Positions 52,924 to 62,527 of a DNA stretch of 64,000 bases are shown here, one piece after another (within the stretch, counting starts at the first letter, position 1; the number at the start of each line of letters is the position of its first letter). The DNA lies in contig CANRPO010000003.1 in assembly GCA_947632515.1 (NCBI GenBank), positions 1 through 64,000 on the forward strand. Reading direction: 5' to 3'. The notes under the pieces were generated by a model. It was not told the DNA's origin. It worked only from the letters and a program-made list of their open reading frames with translations, and did no database searches. This DNA comes from an uncultured Lachnospiraceae bacterium. GTDB lineage: Bacteria; Bacillota; Clostridia; Lachnospirales; Lachnospiraceae. The position numbers and the translations under genes were made by a program.

Positions 52924-53518
52924 TTGCTTTTTTGTCATATTACGGCTATAATCAAACTGTGAGATGTCTCCGATAATCTGCAGCGAAAGGAGGCAGCGTG
53001 TGTAAATTTCATAATAACATCTTTTTCTCCGCAATGTCAGTCTTTTTTATAGCGGAGGGAGTCTTATAGGCGAAGTGCCTGATCGTAGACCATATCTTAT
53101 TCCCTTCCATATTTCACAATTATAATTCACAAGGAATGAGTAGGTTATACAGTTATTTTTTGCTTATTTGCATGTCGGAGACGTCTTTACAGCTATTGAG
53201 CATCTTACTATATCTTATGCCATTAGTATATCACGAAACTCTTTTTGGCAAACTAAATTTTGGATGAAATCGGTTTCACGCGCAAGCTATGAAAAAGCAT
53301 ATGTGTACAGATCACATTTTATACGCAAAATAGAAGGCACGCGGTCTTTCAGTTGGTTCCCGCCACAGCGCTGTGCCGCGCGGACCGAGCGGTTCATGAG
53401 AGGTAAGGTGCGCCTTTCGGATATTTGGCAGGCGCGTCTGTGACGAAAAATGTCAAAAAGTAATGACTGAAAGGAAATAGTTTGTTATAATGGGGACGGT
53501 CAGAAAGGAGCTGGATAC
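52924..53518 (+). other. Long untranslated region upstream of the GH18 gene
   Basis: No convincing gene in about 600 bases. A plus-strand promoter (TTGCTT, 17 nt, TATAAT) is at 52924-52952, followed by a GGAGG-like stretch and a CTCCGC/GCGGAG hairpin (about 53026-53056). A second TATAAT (53486-53491) lies 28 bases ahead of the GH18 gene and is its likely promoter. The stretch could hold a small RNA or a long leader; I recognise no riboswitch. An open frame of 91 codons at 53168 has no ribosome-binding site. Confidence 0.35.
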
Positions 53519-55210
53519 ATGAAAAAAATTATTCCGGTGCTAATCGCGATCGTCCTTATTATCGTGATTGGGGCAGTAGGTTTTGGCGCAAAACTGGTTG
53601 AGAAATATTCTTACTCTAAAGAGAGGGCGGATCTGACGGAATATTTTGACATTCAGGGGGAAGACGACGTCCCGATCATTCTGCAGGATGATCGGATCGA
53701 GGAACACGCGAAACTTTGGGACGGCGTGTGCTATTTTGATTTTGCTACAGTGCATAAATACTTTAACGATAGATTCTATGAAGATAAGAAGGAAGGTCTG
53801 CTGCTCTATGCGCTGCCCGATGCGGTCGTCAGTACTGTGATCGGTTCGCAGACGGTGACAACGGGCGCGGATGAGAGCGACAGAGATTACGTGATCGCCA
53901 GATACGAGGGGGATATGCTCTATGTGGCTGCGGATTTTGTCAGGGAATACGCCAATTTCTCCTATGATCTGTACACGGAACCGAATCATATGCAGGTCTA
54001 TACAGAGTGGAACGAGCGGCAGGTGGCGACCATTAAGAAAGATACGAAAGTGCGTTATCAGGGCGGGATCAAAAGCGATATTCTGACGGATGTCGCAAAG
54101 GGCGACCGGGTGATCGTGCTGGAGGAGATGGAGACGTGGACCAAGGTGAAAACCTCGGACGCCTTCATCGGTTATGTGGAGAATAAGCGGCTTGAGGAGC
54201 AGACCACGGAGAAGCCGACGCCCGTGACCGATTATGTGGAGCCTGAGTATGCGTCCAACACGAGAGATCATAAGATCAATCTTGCATGGCATGTGGTCGG
54301 AGGGGCGTCGGGAAATGCGTCACTGGCGGAGGCGATAGCGCCGACGAAAGGCGTCAACGTCATATCGCCTACGTGGTTTTCGCTGAGCGACAACGCGGGC
54401 AATTTTACAAGCTTTGCGTCGTCGGATTATGTGGCGGCGGCGCATGATATGGGTCTGGAAGTCTGGGCGCTGGTGGATAATTTTAACAACGGGGACATCG
54501 ATACTTATGAAGTTTTGGCCGGGACGAGCACAAGAAACTATCTGATCGACGGCTTGGTGAACGCGGCGCTGACGTATGATCTGGACGGTATCAACATTGA
54601 TTTCGAGAACATCAGTCTGGACGCCGGAGAGCCTTTTGTGGAGTTTATCAGGGAACTGTCGATCCCGTGCAGGGAGCACGGTATTGTTCTGTCGGTGGAC
54701 AATTATGTGCCGATGGGCTATACAGACCATTATAATAGGGAAGAACAGGGAATCGTGGCGGACTATGTCATCATCATGGGCTATGACGAACACTACGCCG
54801 GCAGCCCGGAAGCAGGCTCGGTGGCGTCCATCGATTTCGTGGAAAAAGGGATAGCGGACACCGTGGCGCAGGTGCCTGCCGAGAAGGTGATCAACGCAAT
54901 TCCTTTTTACACACGGATATGGGAGCTGCAAGGCACACAGCTGAGCAGTCAGGCGGTAGGCATGGAGCTTGCCGGGCAGTTTATAGCCGATCACGACATC
55001 ACTACCGCGTGGGATGAGACGGCCTGCCAGAACTACGGCGAGTGCCAGTCCGGAGACAGCTATTATCAGGTGTGGCTGGAGGATGCGCAATCCATCGGCG
55101 TGAAGCTGAATATCATGCAGAAATACGGTATTGCGGGCGTCGCAGAGTGGAGGCTCGGTTTCGAGACTGCGGACGTCTGGGATGTGATCGAAGGGTATAT
55201 GGATCAGTAG
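53519..55210 (+). CDS. Membrane-anchored glycoside hydrolase family 18 protein with SH3 domain
   Basis: 563 residues after AAGGAG. A membrane anchor (residues 3-25) is followed by a variable domain (about 30-160), an SH3-like segment (about 165-235, VRYQGGIKSDILTDVAKGD) and a GH18 barrel (about 250-560). The catalytic motif is DLDGINIDFE (354-363) with E363 as the acid. It probably cleaves peptidoglycan glycan strands as SleL/YaaH-type enzymes do, but a chitinase-like activity is possible. The next gene is an amidase, so both act on the wall. Confidence 0.88.
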   Translation: MKKIIPVLIAIVLIIVIGAVGFGAKLVEKYSYSKERADLTEYFDIQGEDDVPIILQDDRIEEHAKLWDGVCYFDFATVHKYFNDRFYEDKKEGLLLYALPDAVVSTVIGSQTVTTGADESDRDYVIARYEGDMLYVAADFVREYANFSYDLYTEPNHMQVYTEWNERQVATIKKDTKVRYQGGIKSDILTDVAKGDRVIVLEEMETWTKVKTSDAFIGYVENKRLEEQTTEKPTPVTDYVEPEYASNTRDHKINLAWHVVGGASGNASLAEAIAPTKGVNVISPTWFSLSDNAGNFTSFASSDYVAAAHDMGLEVWALVDNFNNGDIDTYEVLAGTSTRNYLIDGLVNAALTYDLDGINIDFENISLDAGEPFVEFIRELSIPCREHGIVLSVDNYVPMGYTDHYNREEQGIVADYVIIMGYDEHYAGSPEAGSVASIDFVEKGIADTVAQVPAEKVINAIPFYTRIWELQGTQLSSQAVGMELAGQFIADHDITTAWDETACQNYGECQSGDSYYQVWLEDAQSIGVKLNIMQKYGIAGVAEWRLGFETADVWDVIEGYMDQ

Positions 55211-55340
55211 AAGGGGCGCGGAAACGCGGATCCGCGTCTGCAAAGGGCGGCGGAAGTTTCGAGAATGTGCGGCGGTCACAGCATTTTTCCGGGAATTTCT
55301 TCATATGCATTACTAAAGGCGGGAATTTTAGGGACGGGAT

Positions 55341-56072
55341 ATGAAGAAGGATAAGCGGGAAGATCGCGAGGCGCTTGTCAGGACTGCGCTGCTCTTGCTG
55401 ATGCTTGTGGCAGTCTGTTTCATCGTGCGCGGCGGCAGAAGACTGATGATGGCGGTATCTTCAGACGGAGTGGAGACGTCGAGGGAGAATCCCTGCGTGG
55501 TGATCGATGCCGGACACGGGGGCAAGGATCCCGGCAAAGTGGGAGTGGACGGCAGTCTGGAGAAGGACATCAATCTGCAGATCGCTCTCAAACTACAGAA
55601 ATTTTTGCAAATGCAGGACGTGGATGTTATACTGACGAGAGATTCTGACATGGGCTTGTACGATGAGAATGCCTCCAACAAGAAAGTGCAGGATATGAAG
55701 AATCGTGTGGCGCTCATCGAGGAGCAGCAGCCGGATCTGGTGGTGAGCATCCACCAGAACAGCTACCACGAGGAATATGTGCACGGCGCGCAGGTTTTTT
55801 ACTATGCGACCAGCGCTAAGAGCAAGGAACTCGCAGAGCGTATTCAGCAGACCCTTGCGTTGCAGCTTGATGAAGATAACGCCCGGCAGGCGAAGGCAAA
55901 CGACAGCTACTATCTGCTGCGGAAAACATCTGTGCCGATCGTGATCGTGGAGTGCGGTTTTTTGTCAAATTACGAGGAGGCGCAGAAATTGGCGTCGGAC
56001 TCCTACCAAGAGAAAGCCGCGTGGGCGATCCATCTGGCGATCATGCAGTGGCTGAATACCGGCCGGGAATAG
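55341..56072 (+). CDS. N-acetylmuramoyl-L-alanine amidase (CwlD-like, Amidase_3)
   Basis: 243 residues. One membrane segment near residues 15-32 and an Amidase_3 domain: VVIDAGHGGKDPG with the first zinc His, SIHQN with the second, and IVECGFLSN with the catalytic Glu. It cuts the lactyl-amide bond of peptidoglycan. The length and anchor resemble CwlD, which prepares muramic lactam in spores, but a vegetative role is equally possible. Follows the GH18 gene. Confidence 0.88.
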   Translation: MKKDKREDREALVRTALLLLMLVAVCFIVRGGRRLMMAVSSDGVETSRENPCVVIDAGHGGKDPGKVGVDGSLEKDINLQIALKLQKFLQMQDVDVILTRDSDMGLYDENASNKKVQDMKNRVALIEEQQPDLVVSIHQNSYHEEYVHGAQVFYYATSAKSKELAERIQQTLALQLDEDNARQAKANDSYYLLRKTSVPIVIVECGFLSNYEEAQKLASDSYQEKAAWAIHLAIMQWLNTGRE

Positions 56073-56086
56073 AGAAAGGTACGGAA

Positions 56087-57139
56087 GTGGAAACAAAACT
56101 GCTCCGCATAGATGAAAAAAATATTGACGAGTCTCTTGTGCGGGAGGCGGGAGACGTGATCAGGGCAGGCGGACTTGTGGCCTTCCCCACGGAGACGGTG
56201 TACGGTCTCGGAGGGGACGCCCTGAATGCGCGGTCGTCTGAGAAGATCTACCGGGCCAAGGGCAGACCCTCGGACAATCCGCTGATCGTGCATATCGCGG
56301 ATATGGAGGCACTGCCGGCGATTGTGCGGGAGATACCGGAGAGTGCGGCCAGACTGGCGGAATGTTTCTGGCCGGGGCCGCTCACCATGATTCTGTACAA
56401 ATCCGACATCGTTCCCCGGGAGACGACAGGAGGGCTCGACACAGTGGCAGTGCGCATGCCCGTCCACCCTGTCGCGAGGGAGCTTATACGGGCGGCGGGC
56501 GGCTACGTGGCGGCGCCCAGCGCGAATCGTTCGGGCAGGCCCAGCCCTACGTTGGCCAAGTATGTCATAGAGGATCTGGACGGAAGGATCGACCTGATCG
56601 TGGACGGCGGCGACGTGGAGATCGGATTGGAATCTACGATCGTCGATCTGACGGCGGCACGGCCCGTCATTCTCCGGCCGGGGTATATCACGAGGCGGAT
56701 GTTGGAGGAAGTGTTGGGCGATGTGGCGGAAGACAGTACGATGATGCGGGACGATTCCGGACAGGCTCCCAAGGCGCCGGGTATGAAATACAGGCATTAC
56801 GCGCCCAGAGGAGAACTGACGATTGTGGACGGGACGGAAGAAAGTGTGATAGAATATATCAACAGCCGCATTGCGCTCCACCGCAGTGAAAATAAAAAAA
56901 CGGGCGTTATAGGAACTGACGCGAGTGTGGCGAGGTATCATGCCGACGTGTGCAGGAGCGCGGGCGACAGGCGTGATGAGGACACGATCGCGCGGGAACT
57001 GTATCGTATCCTGCGTGAGTTCGACGATGAGAATGTGGAAGTGATCTACGCGGAATCGTTTGACACTGACGGCATCGGACAGGCCATCATGAACAGGCTG
57101 TTAAAAGCGGCGGGACACAGAGTGATTCATATAGGATAG
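56087..57139 (+). CDS. L-threonylcarbamoyladenylate synthase (Sua5 type)
   Basis: 350 residues from a GTG at 56087, eight bases behind AAGG; the longer frame beginning at 55952 overlaps the amidase and lacks the family start. The N-terminal YrdC/TsaC domain has VAFPTETVYGLGGDA and KGRPSDNPLIVH motifs, and the C-terminal Sua5 domain (about 215-350) has GMKYRHYAPRGEL. It makes threonylcarbamoyl-AMP for tRNA t6A37. rpiB is next, a common Firmicute order. Confidence 0.94.
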   Translation: METKLLRIDEKNIDESLVREAGDVIRAGGLVAFPTETVYGLGGDALNARSSEKIYRAKGRPSDNPLIVHIADMEALPAIVREIPESAARLAECFWPGPLTMILYKSDIVPRETTGGLDTVAVRMPVHPVARELIRAAGGYVAAPSANRSGRPSPTLAKYVIEDLDGRIDLIVDGGDVEIGLESTIVDLTAARPVILRPGYITRRMLEEVLGDVAEDSTMMRDDSGQAPKAPGMKYRHYAPRGELTIVDGTEESVIEYINSRIALHRSENKKTGVIGTDASVARYHADVCRSAGDRRDEDTIARELYRILREFDDENVEVIYAESFDTDGIGQAIMNRLLKAAGHRVIHIG

Positions 57140-57158
57140 AAAGAATGGAGGGAAAGCA

Positions 57159-57587
57159 ATGATAGCGATTGGAAGCGACCATGGAGGATTTGATCTGAAG
57201 GAGGCGGTTATCGCCCATTTGAAGGAACAGGGGATCGAATACAAAGATTACGGATGTTATGATAAAAAATCCTGCGATTACCCGATTTACGGAAAGGCAG
57301 TCGCAGAGGCGGTGGCAAAGGGAGAGTGCGAGAAGGGAATCGTCATCTGCACGACGGGGATCGGCATCTCCATCACGGCGAACAAGGTGAAGGGGATCCG
57401 CTGCGCGCTGTGCGCGGACACGCTGTCGGCGAAAATGACAAGACTGCACAATGACGCGAACGTGCTGGCCATGGGAGGCGGGATCGTGGGACCGAATCTC
57501 GGGATCAGCATTGTGGACGCTTTTTTGAATACGGAGTTTTCCGCAGAGGAAAAGCATCAGAGAAGAGTGGGAATGATCGACCGGTAA
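57159..57587 (+). CDS. rpiB: Ribose-5-phosphate isomerase B
   Basis: 142 residues: MIAIGSDHGGFDLKE at the start, the CTTGIGISI loop with the catalytic Cys, and a conserved HNDANVLAMGGG segment. It interconverts ribose-5-phosphate and ribulose-5-phosphate. Co-transcribed with the Sua5 gene (19 bases between them). Confidence 0.95.
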   Translation: MIAIGSDHGGFDLKEAVIAHLKEQGIEYKDYGCYDKKSCDYPIYGKAVAEAVAKGECEKGIVICTTGIGISITANKVKGIRCALCADTLSAKMTRLHNDANVLAMGGGIVGPNLGISIVDAFLNTEFSAEEKHQRRVGMIDR

Positions 57588-57611
57588 TATACGCAGGTAC
57601 GGAGGATGTCT

Positions 57612-58811
57612 ATGAGGGGCAGGCGAAAAGCGGCCGCTGCGATGGCGACGGTTCTGTTGCTTGGGTTTACGACCGTCACTGCACAGGCGACGGAGGAGAC
57701 GCGCCGACAGCTGGAGCAGGCTGAACAGGGCAAGAAGGATACGGAATCTGCGCTTGAAGGCACCAGAGAGGATCTGGACACCCTGAACGAGCAGAAAGAT
57801 TCCCTGGAAGGTGCGCTGACAACTTTAAATACGGAGCTATCCCAGGTGAGCAACAACCTGAGCGATCTGGAGGATAAGATCCATACAAAAGAGTCTGAGA
57901 TCGAGACCATGAATGCCAATATCGCGCAGGTGCAGAGTGAGCTGGACGAGGCGATCCGACTCAAGGATGAGCAGTACGCGACGATGAAGAAACAGATTCG
58001 GTTCATGTACGAGAGAAGCGATTATCTGTACTTGGAACTGTTTTTCTCAGCGGGTAGTTTTTCCGACTTTCTAAATAAGAATAACTACATCGAGCAGTTA
58101 TCCTCCTATCAGCAGAAAGTGCTGCAGGACTACAAGGACGCGCAGGCGAAGATGGAGGAGAAAGAGGCGCAGCTGCAGTACGATAAGGCGCAGCTGGAGA
58201 CGGACAAGAAGGAGCTGGACGAATACAAGGTGCAGGTGGTGGCAGAGCAGAACCGCGTGTCGGGGCTGGTCAGTCAGACGTCCCAGTCCATCAGCGCCAC
58301 CGCAGGCCAGATCTCGGCTGCGGAAGAACAGGCGCTCGCCTACGAGCAGCAGATCAAAGAGCAGGAGGAGAATATTTCATTCCTGAAGGCGAAACTGGCG
58401 GAGGAGATCCGCATGGCGGAGTTGGCGGCTCAGTCGAGCTGGAGAGATATTTCCGAGGTCTCCTTTGCAGAGGGCGACAGATACCTGTTGGCAAATTTGA
58501 TCTACTGTGAGGCGGGCGGCGAGCCTTATGTGGGTCAGGTGGCAGTCGGCTCTGTGGTCATGAACAGAGTGCTCAGCTCGGTATATCCGGATACGGTAAC
58601 GGGCGTTATATATCAGTCGGGACAGTTCTCGCCCGTGGCCAGCGGCAGACTCGCTCTTGCGCTGGCGGAAGGCCGGGCTACGGCAAGCTGTTATCAGGCC
58701 GCGGATGAAGTTATGGGCGGCACCACAAACGTGGGCAACTGCGTATATTTCCGAACGCCGATAGACGGCGTGACGCCCAAGTATACCATCGGCGGGCATA
58801 TTTTCTATTAA
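57612..58811 (+). CDS. Coiled-coil cell wall hydrolase with SleB/CwlJ domain
   Basis: 399 residues from ATG 57612, with GGAGG six bases ahead; an ATG at 57606 is too close. A signal peptide (about 1-28) leads into two long coiled coils around KKQIRFMYERSDYLYLELFF, highly similar to the region of the M23 protein at 10.6 kb. The C-terminus (about 290-399) is a Hydrolase_2/SleB-CwlJ domain with NLIYCEAGGEPYVGQVAVG, catalytic Glu included. It should cleave the glycan backbone as a lytic transglycosylase or amidase. By domain logic it may be controlled by FtsX-like partners (inference). Confidence 0.85.
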   Translation: MRGRRKAAAAMATVLLLGFTTVTAQATEETRRQLEQAEQGKKDTESALEGTREDLDTLNEQKDSLEGALTTLNTELSQVSNNLSDLEDKIHTKESEIETMNANIAQVQSELDEAIRLKDEQYATMKKQIRFMYERSDYLYLELFFSAGSFSDFLNKNNYIEQLSSYQQKVLQDYKDAQAKMEEKEAQLQYDKAQLETDKKELDEYKVQVVAEQNRVSGLVSQTSQSISATAGQISAAEEQALAYEQQIKEQEENISFLKAKLAEEIRMAELAAQSSWRDISEVSFAEGDRYLLANLIYCEAGGEPYVGQVAVGSVVMNRVLSSVYPDTVTGVIYQSGQFSPVASGRLALALAEGRATASCYQAADEVMGGTTNVGNCVYFRTPIDGVTPKYTIGGHIFY

Positions 58812-58836
58812 ATAATATCTGTGATTAAATTAAAAT

Positions 58837-58865
58837 AAGGCGGCCGCATGGGATGCGGTCGCCTT
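58837..58865. terminator. Terminator between the hydrolase and DUF402 genes
   Basis: AAGGCGGCCGCAT pairs with ATGCGGTCGCCTT (one G-T pair) around GGG. T-rich on one side only weakly, but the position between convergent genes suits a shared terminator. Confidence 0.7.
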
Positions 58866-58881
58866 GTCTGTCTGTGGGCTG

Positions 58882-59370
58882 TCAATGATCTGCCGCGATG
58901 ACCTGTTCGATCGGAGACTGCAGATTGCCAAATTCTCCCGCGTAAATAATCTCCAACAGGCTGTTCAGATTCCATAGGGAAGTTTTCAGCGTCTCTTCGG
59001 AGATCAGCTTATCGTTCAGGGCGGTGACAAGCTCGTCGATGTCCACCACCTTTACGAAACCGTCCGGGTAGACGATCACGTCCGCCAGCAGATCGGTCAC
59101 TATGTAGGCGTCTGTGTCCGCTTGGTGCTCGTAAGACACAATATCGCAGTACCAGTAGAGCAGGGAGCCGTCCTCGCGGTAGAATTTGCTGACCTTGCAT
59201 CCCCTTTTCAGATAGTAGCAGGAATATCCATGATGCAGATCTCTGCGCGGCTTTATGGTGTGCCAGCCGGTGATGATCTTGTCATCGTCCCGCGCCAGAA
59301 TACGGTCGTCTTTCAGCAGAATGCATTCTTCAGGGATCAGTCTTTTGCGGTAAAGGATCGGATCTGCCAT
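58882..59370 (-). CDS. DUF402 family protein (nucleoside phosphatase-like)
   Basis: 162 residues. The beta-rich body has YREDGSLLYWYCDIV and TDLLADVIVYPDGFVKVVD, the conserved acidic motifs of DUF402 proteins, several of which are nucleoside di- or triphosphatases with bound metal. No neighbour suggests a pathway. Divergent from the ATP synthase operon. Confidence 0.75.
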   Translation of the reverse strand: MADPILYRKRLIPEECILLKDDRILARDDDKIITGWHTIKPRRDLHHGYSCYYLKRGCKVSKFYREDGSLLYWYCDIVSYEHQADTDAYIVTDLLADVIVYPDGFVKVVDIDELVTALNDKLISEETLKTSLWNLNSLLEIIYAGEFGNLQSPIEQVIAADH

Positions 59371-59600
59371 AGTACCTCCTGTGAATCATGCCATAGAGAT
59401 ATTCTTATACGATACGTTACACTGACAATAGTGAAAAGTCAATGTAAAATCTGTAGAAACATTCTGTTTTTTATCTATTTTTCACAATAATGCTGGACAT
59501 AAGTACCGGAAATGGTTATAATTTTATTCGTAGGCTGTCTGTGCCGCGGTCGATCCGTTACAGAAAAGGCGCAGGCGATTGTTGTGAGAAGGGGAAATCG

Positions 59601-59888
59601 GTGAGGTACAACAAGGAAGTATACCATGCGCTTATGATGATAAGCCAGTTCGGTATCAACATGCTCGTTCCCATTTTCATTTGTTCTTTTGCCGGAATGT
59701 TCCTAGATCGGAAATTCGGCACTTCTTATTGGACAGTAGCGCTGTTTTTTGTCGGTGCACTGGCGGGTTTTACCAACGTATTCAGATTTGCAAAAAAAAT
59801 ATACGATACTCCTGCGGCGACACGCAGGCGCGGCGCGAAGAGACAGAGCGATAAGAGAGAAAAGAGTGCGTATGAAGAAGAAAATTGA
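59601..59888 (+). CDS. atpZ: AtpZ/AtpI-family small membrane protein
   Basis: 95 residues from a GTG behind AAGGGG; a TGG-type upstream ORF starting at 59490 is unlikely. Two hydrophobic segments (about 12-32 and 43-60) and a long basic tail. It is first in the atp operon and overlaps the next gene by 17 bases. Its relatives lie ahead of F-type ATPase genes and are linked to magnesium or calcium uptake or c-ring assembly. Confidence 0.7.
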   Translation: MRYNKEVYHALMMISQFGINMLVPIFICSFAGMFLDRKFGTSYWTVALFFVGALAGFTNVFRFAKKIYDTPAATRRRGAKRQSDKREKSAYEEEN

Positions 59889-60261
59889 TCCGACTTTGTT
59901 TGATTTGTGCTTAGGAATTTTTTTATACGGTATCGTGTTTCAGATCGCGCTTTTGTGTTTCTCAAGAAAGCCGGCCTACAGCCTCGGCCTTTGGATTGGC
60001 GTTTTGCTTGCGGCGGCGGGCGCGGTACATATGTGGTGGTCGATAGATAAGGGGATGGATCAGGCGGCGAAACAGGCGGCGAAGACGGTCGGCACGAACA
60101 ACCTTCTCAGGTATCTGGTGCTGGTGATCGTCATGTTCGTGCTGATCTATACGGATTTTGCCAATCCGATCTTTATGTTTTGCGGGTATATGGGTATGAA
60201 AGTATCTGCATACCTGAATCCATGGCTGTGCAAGATTCGCTCCAAGGTAATAAAAATATAG
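59872..60261 (+). CDS. AtpI-like ATP synthase operon membrane protein
   Basis: 129 residues from ATG 59872. About four hydrophobic segments; begins KKKIDPTLFDLCLGIFLYG. It overlaps the upstream gene and precedes atpB by 19 bases. The length and location match AtpI, which helps build the c-ring, but the sequence alone does not prove it. Confidence 0.6.
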   Translation: MKKKIDPTLFDLCLGIFLYGIVFQIALLCFSRKPAYSLGLWIGVLLAAAGAVHMWWSIDKGMDQAAKQAAKTVGTNNLLRYLVLVIVMFVLIYTDFANPIFMFCGYMGMKVSAYLNPWLCKIRSKVIKI

Positions 60262-60280
60262 GAAAAGAGGAGGTGATAGC

Positions 60281-61003
60281 ATGGGACAAGGTGTTCTTCT
60301 GACGGCAGGCGCCGATATTGACTTTATGGTCCACGGGGTTTTCTCTTATGAGCTGTTTGGACAGACGATCTGGATCACGACCACCCATGTGTGCGTGCTG
60401 ATCGTCATGCTCGTGATCGTCGGTTTCTGTATTGCGGCAAACCGTGCTGTCAGGCATGCGACGGATGTCCCGGGCACGTTCCAGAATATCGCGGAGCTTG
60501 TTGTGGAGATGTTGGATAATATGATCGGCGGGGTGATGGGTAAGTTCAGCCCCAGGTTCCGCAATTACATCGGAACGATTTTTATCTTCATCCTGCTCAG
60601 CAATATATCGGGACTATTCGGCCTGCGGCCGCCGACGGCGGATTACGGCGTGACGCTGGCGCTGGGTCTGATGACGTTTACGCTGATCCATTTCAACAAG
60701 TTCAAGCACAAGAAGGTAAGGGGCGTCGTCGCGGAATTGTGCGATCCATGGCCCTTCTGGGCGCCGATCAACATTATCGGCTGGGTGGCGGTTCCGGTTT
60801 CGCTGTCGCTGCGTCTGTTCGCGAACGTTCTGTCGGGAACCGTCATGATGGCGCTTATCTACGGCCTGCTCGCCAAGATCGCGATCGTCTGGCCTGCGGC
60901 GTTACATGTGTATTTCGACTTATTCTCCGGGGCGATCCAGACCTATGTATTCTGTATGCTGACTATGACATACATTACGGATGCCTGCACAACGGAGGAG
61001 TAA
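60281..61003 (+). CDS. atpB: F-type ATP synthase subunit a
   Basis: 240 residues with five to six membrane segments; SLSLRLFANVLSG contains the essential Arg of subunit a, and the final helix carries FDLFSGAIQTYVFCMLT. It forms the ion half-channels next to the c-ring. Gene order atpB-E-F-H-A is standard. Confidence 0.95.
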   Translation: MGQGVLLTAGADIDFMVHGVFSYELFGQTIWITTTHVCVLIVMLVIVGFCIAANRAVRHATDVPGTFQNIAELVVEMLDNMIGGVMGKFSPRFRNYIGTIFIFILLSNISGLFGLRPPTADYGVTLALGLMTFTLIHFNKFKHKKVRGVVAELCDPWPFWAPINIIGWVAVPVSLSLRLFANVLSGTVMMALIYGLLAKIAIVWPAALHVYFDLFSGAIQTYVFCMLTMTYITDACTTEE

Positions 61004-61052
61004 GCGCAGTTTAACAACGGCAAAACACCATTTTTAAATTTTATAAGACTAA

Positions 61053-61325
<273 letters not shown>

Positions 61326-61370
61326 GGCGCAGCCCCGGGAGGGTAAGATTGAGGAAAGGAGGATGAGAGC

Positions 61371-61931
61371 TTGAGTACATTAGCGACACAGATGGTTTTG
61401 GCGAGCGCGCAGATGGAGCCGAGACTTTTCGATCTGGACTTTCAGCTGGTGCATGACGCCGTTTTGATGATCATTGCGGTCTTTGCCCTGTTTTTGATCG
61501 CGTCCCATTTTCTGTTCAACCCTGTGAGAGATATGATGCAGAACAGGCAGAACAGGATCAAGAACGAACTTGACAGCGCGGCGGCGGATATGGAAGACGC
61601 CCGGGCGCTGAAGGCGGAGTACGAGGCTAAGCTGAAAGACATTGACAAAGAGGCCGAGGCCATTCTGAGCGAGGCGAGGAAGAAGGCGCTTGCCAACGAG
61701 AACAAGATCGTATCCGACGCGAAGGAGGAGGCTGCGAGGATCATCGAAAGAGCCGGCGTGGAGGCGGAGCTTGAGAAGAGCAAGGCAGTCGATGAAGTGA
61801 AGCGCGAGATGGTCGTACTGGCCTCCCTGATGGCCGGCAAAGTGGTAAGCGCGGCGATCGACACGACCGTTCAGGACAGTTTGGTTGAAGAGACGTTGAA
61901 AGAAATAGGTGAGGGCACATGGCTAAGCTAA
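61371..61931 (+). CDS. atpF: F-type ATP synthase subunit b
   Basis: 186 residues from a TTG behind AAAGGAGG. One N-terminal membrane segment (about residues 25-48), then a long right-handed charged coiled coil. It forms the peripheral stalk. It overlaps atpH by 13 bases. Confidence 0.92.
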   Translation: MSTLATQMVLASAQMEPRLFDLDFQLVHDAVLMIIAVFALFLIASHFLFNPVRDMMQNRQNRIKNELDSAAADMEDARALKAEYEAKLKDIDKEAEAILSEARKKALANENKIVSDAKEEAARIIERAGVEAELEKSKAVDEVKREMVVLASLMAGKVVSAAIDTTVQDSLVEETLKEIGEGTWLS

Positions 61932-62464
61932 TTTCAAAAACATACGGCGATGCACTGTTTGAACTTGCGGTAGAGAATGATAAAGTAGATGTATTGTTAG
62001 AGGAAGTTGAACAGCTTAAAAAAGTGCTTTCCGAAAATGAAGAGTTCGGCAGACTGATGAATCATCCCAAGATCATTAAGGAGGAGAAGATTCAAGTCGC
62101 GAAGAACGTATTTGCAGGAAGGATATCCGAGGAGCTTTTGGGATTTCTAACGATCATCATCTCAAAAGACCGCTATCGCGATATTGACGCGATCCTCGAT
62201 TACTTTGTGGCCGAGGTAAAGCGGTATAAGGGGATCGGTGTTGCGACGGTGACTACGGCGGTCCCGCTCAGGGAAGAGCAGTGCCGGCAAGTGGAGCAGA
62301 AATTGCTGGATACGACGCAGTACACGAAGATGGAGATGCATTACTGCCTGGACGAGTCGCTGATCGGCGGTATGGTCATCCGTATCGGCGACAGGGTCGT
62401 GGACAGCAGTATCAAGACGAAGTTAAGCGAACTGCAAAGAGAATTATTGAAAGTTCAGCTCTGA
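61919..62464 (+). CDS. atpH: F-type ATP synthase subunit delta
   Basis: 181 residues. Six-helix N-terminal domain (AKLISKTYGDALFELAVEN) and a C-terminal beta region with LIGGMVIRIGDRVVDSSIKTKL typical of the OSCP/delta family. It joins F1 to the stalk. Overlaps the end of atpF. Confidence 0.95.
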   Translation: MAKLISKTYGDALFELAVENDKVDVLLEEVEQLKKVLSENEEFGRLMNHPKIIKEEKIQVAKNVFAGRISEELLGFLTIIISKDRYRDIDAILDYFVAEVKRYKGIGVATVTTAVPLREEQCRQVEQKLLDTTQYTKMEMHYCLDESLIGGMVIRIGDRVVDSSIKTKLSELQRELLKVQL

Positions 62465-62527
62465 TGAGATCCGACAGGATAAAGTGATGAACTTGCGATT
62501 AAAAATTTAGAAGAAAGGTGCGTATGA

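Noticed and set aside
53168-53443. 91-codon open frame ahead of the GH18 gene
   Set aside because: No ribosome-binding site, composition unlike neighbouring proteins, no recognisable motif.
55952-56086. Longer N-terminus for the Sua5 protein
   Set aside because: It would overlap the amidase gene and has no similarity to the family start; GTG at 56087 has a proper site.
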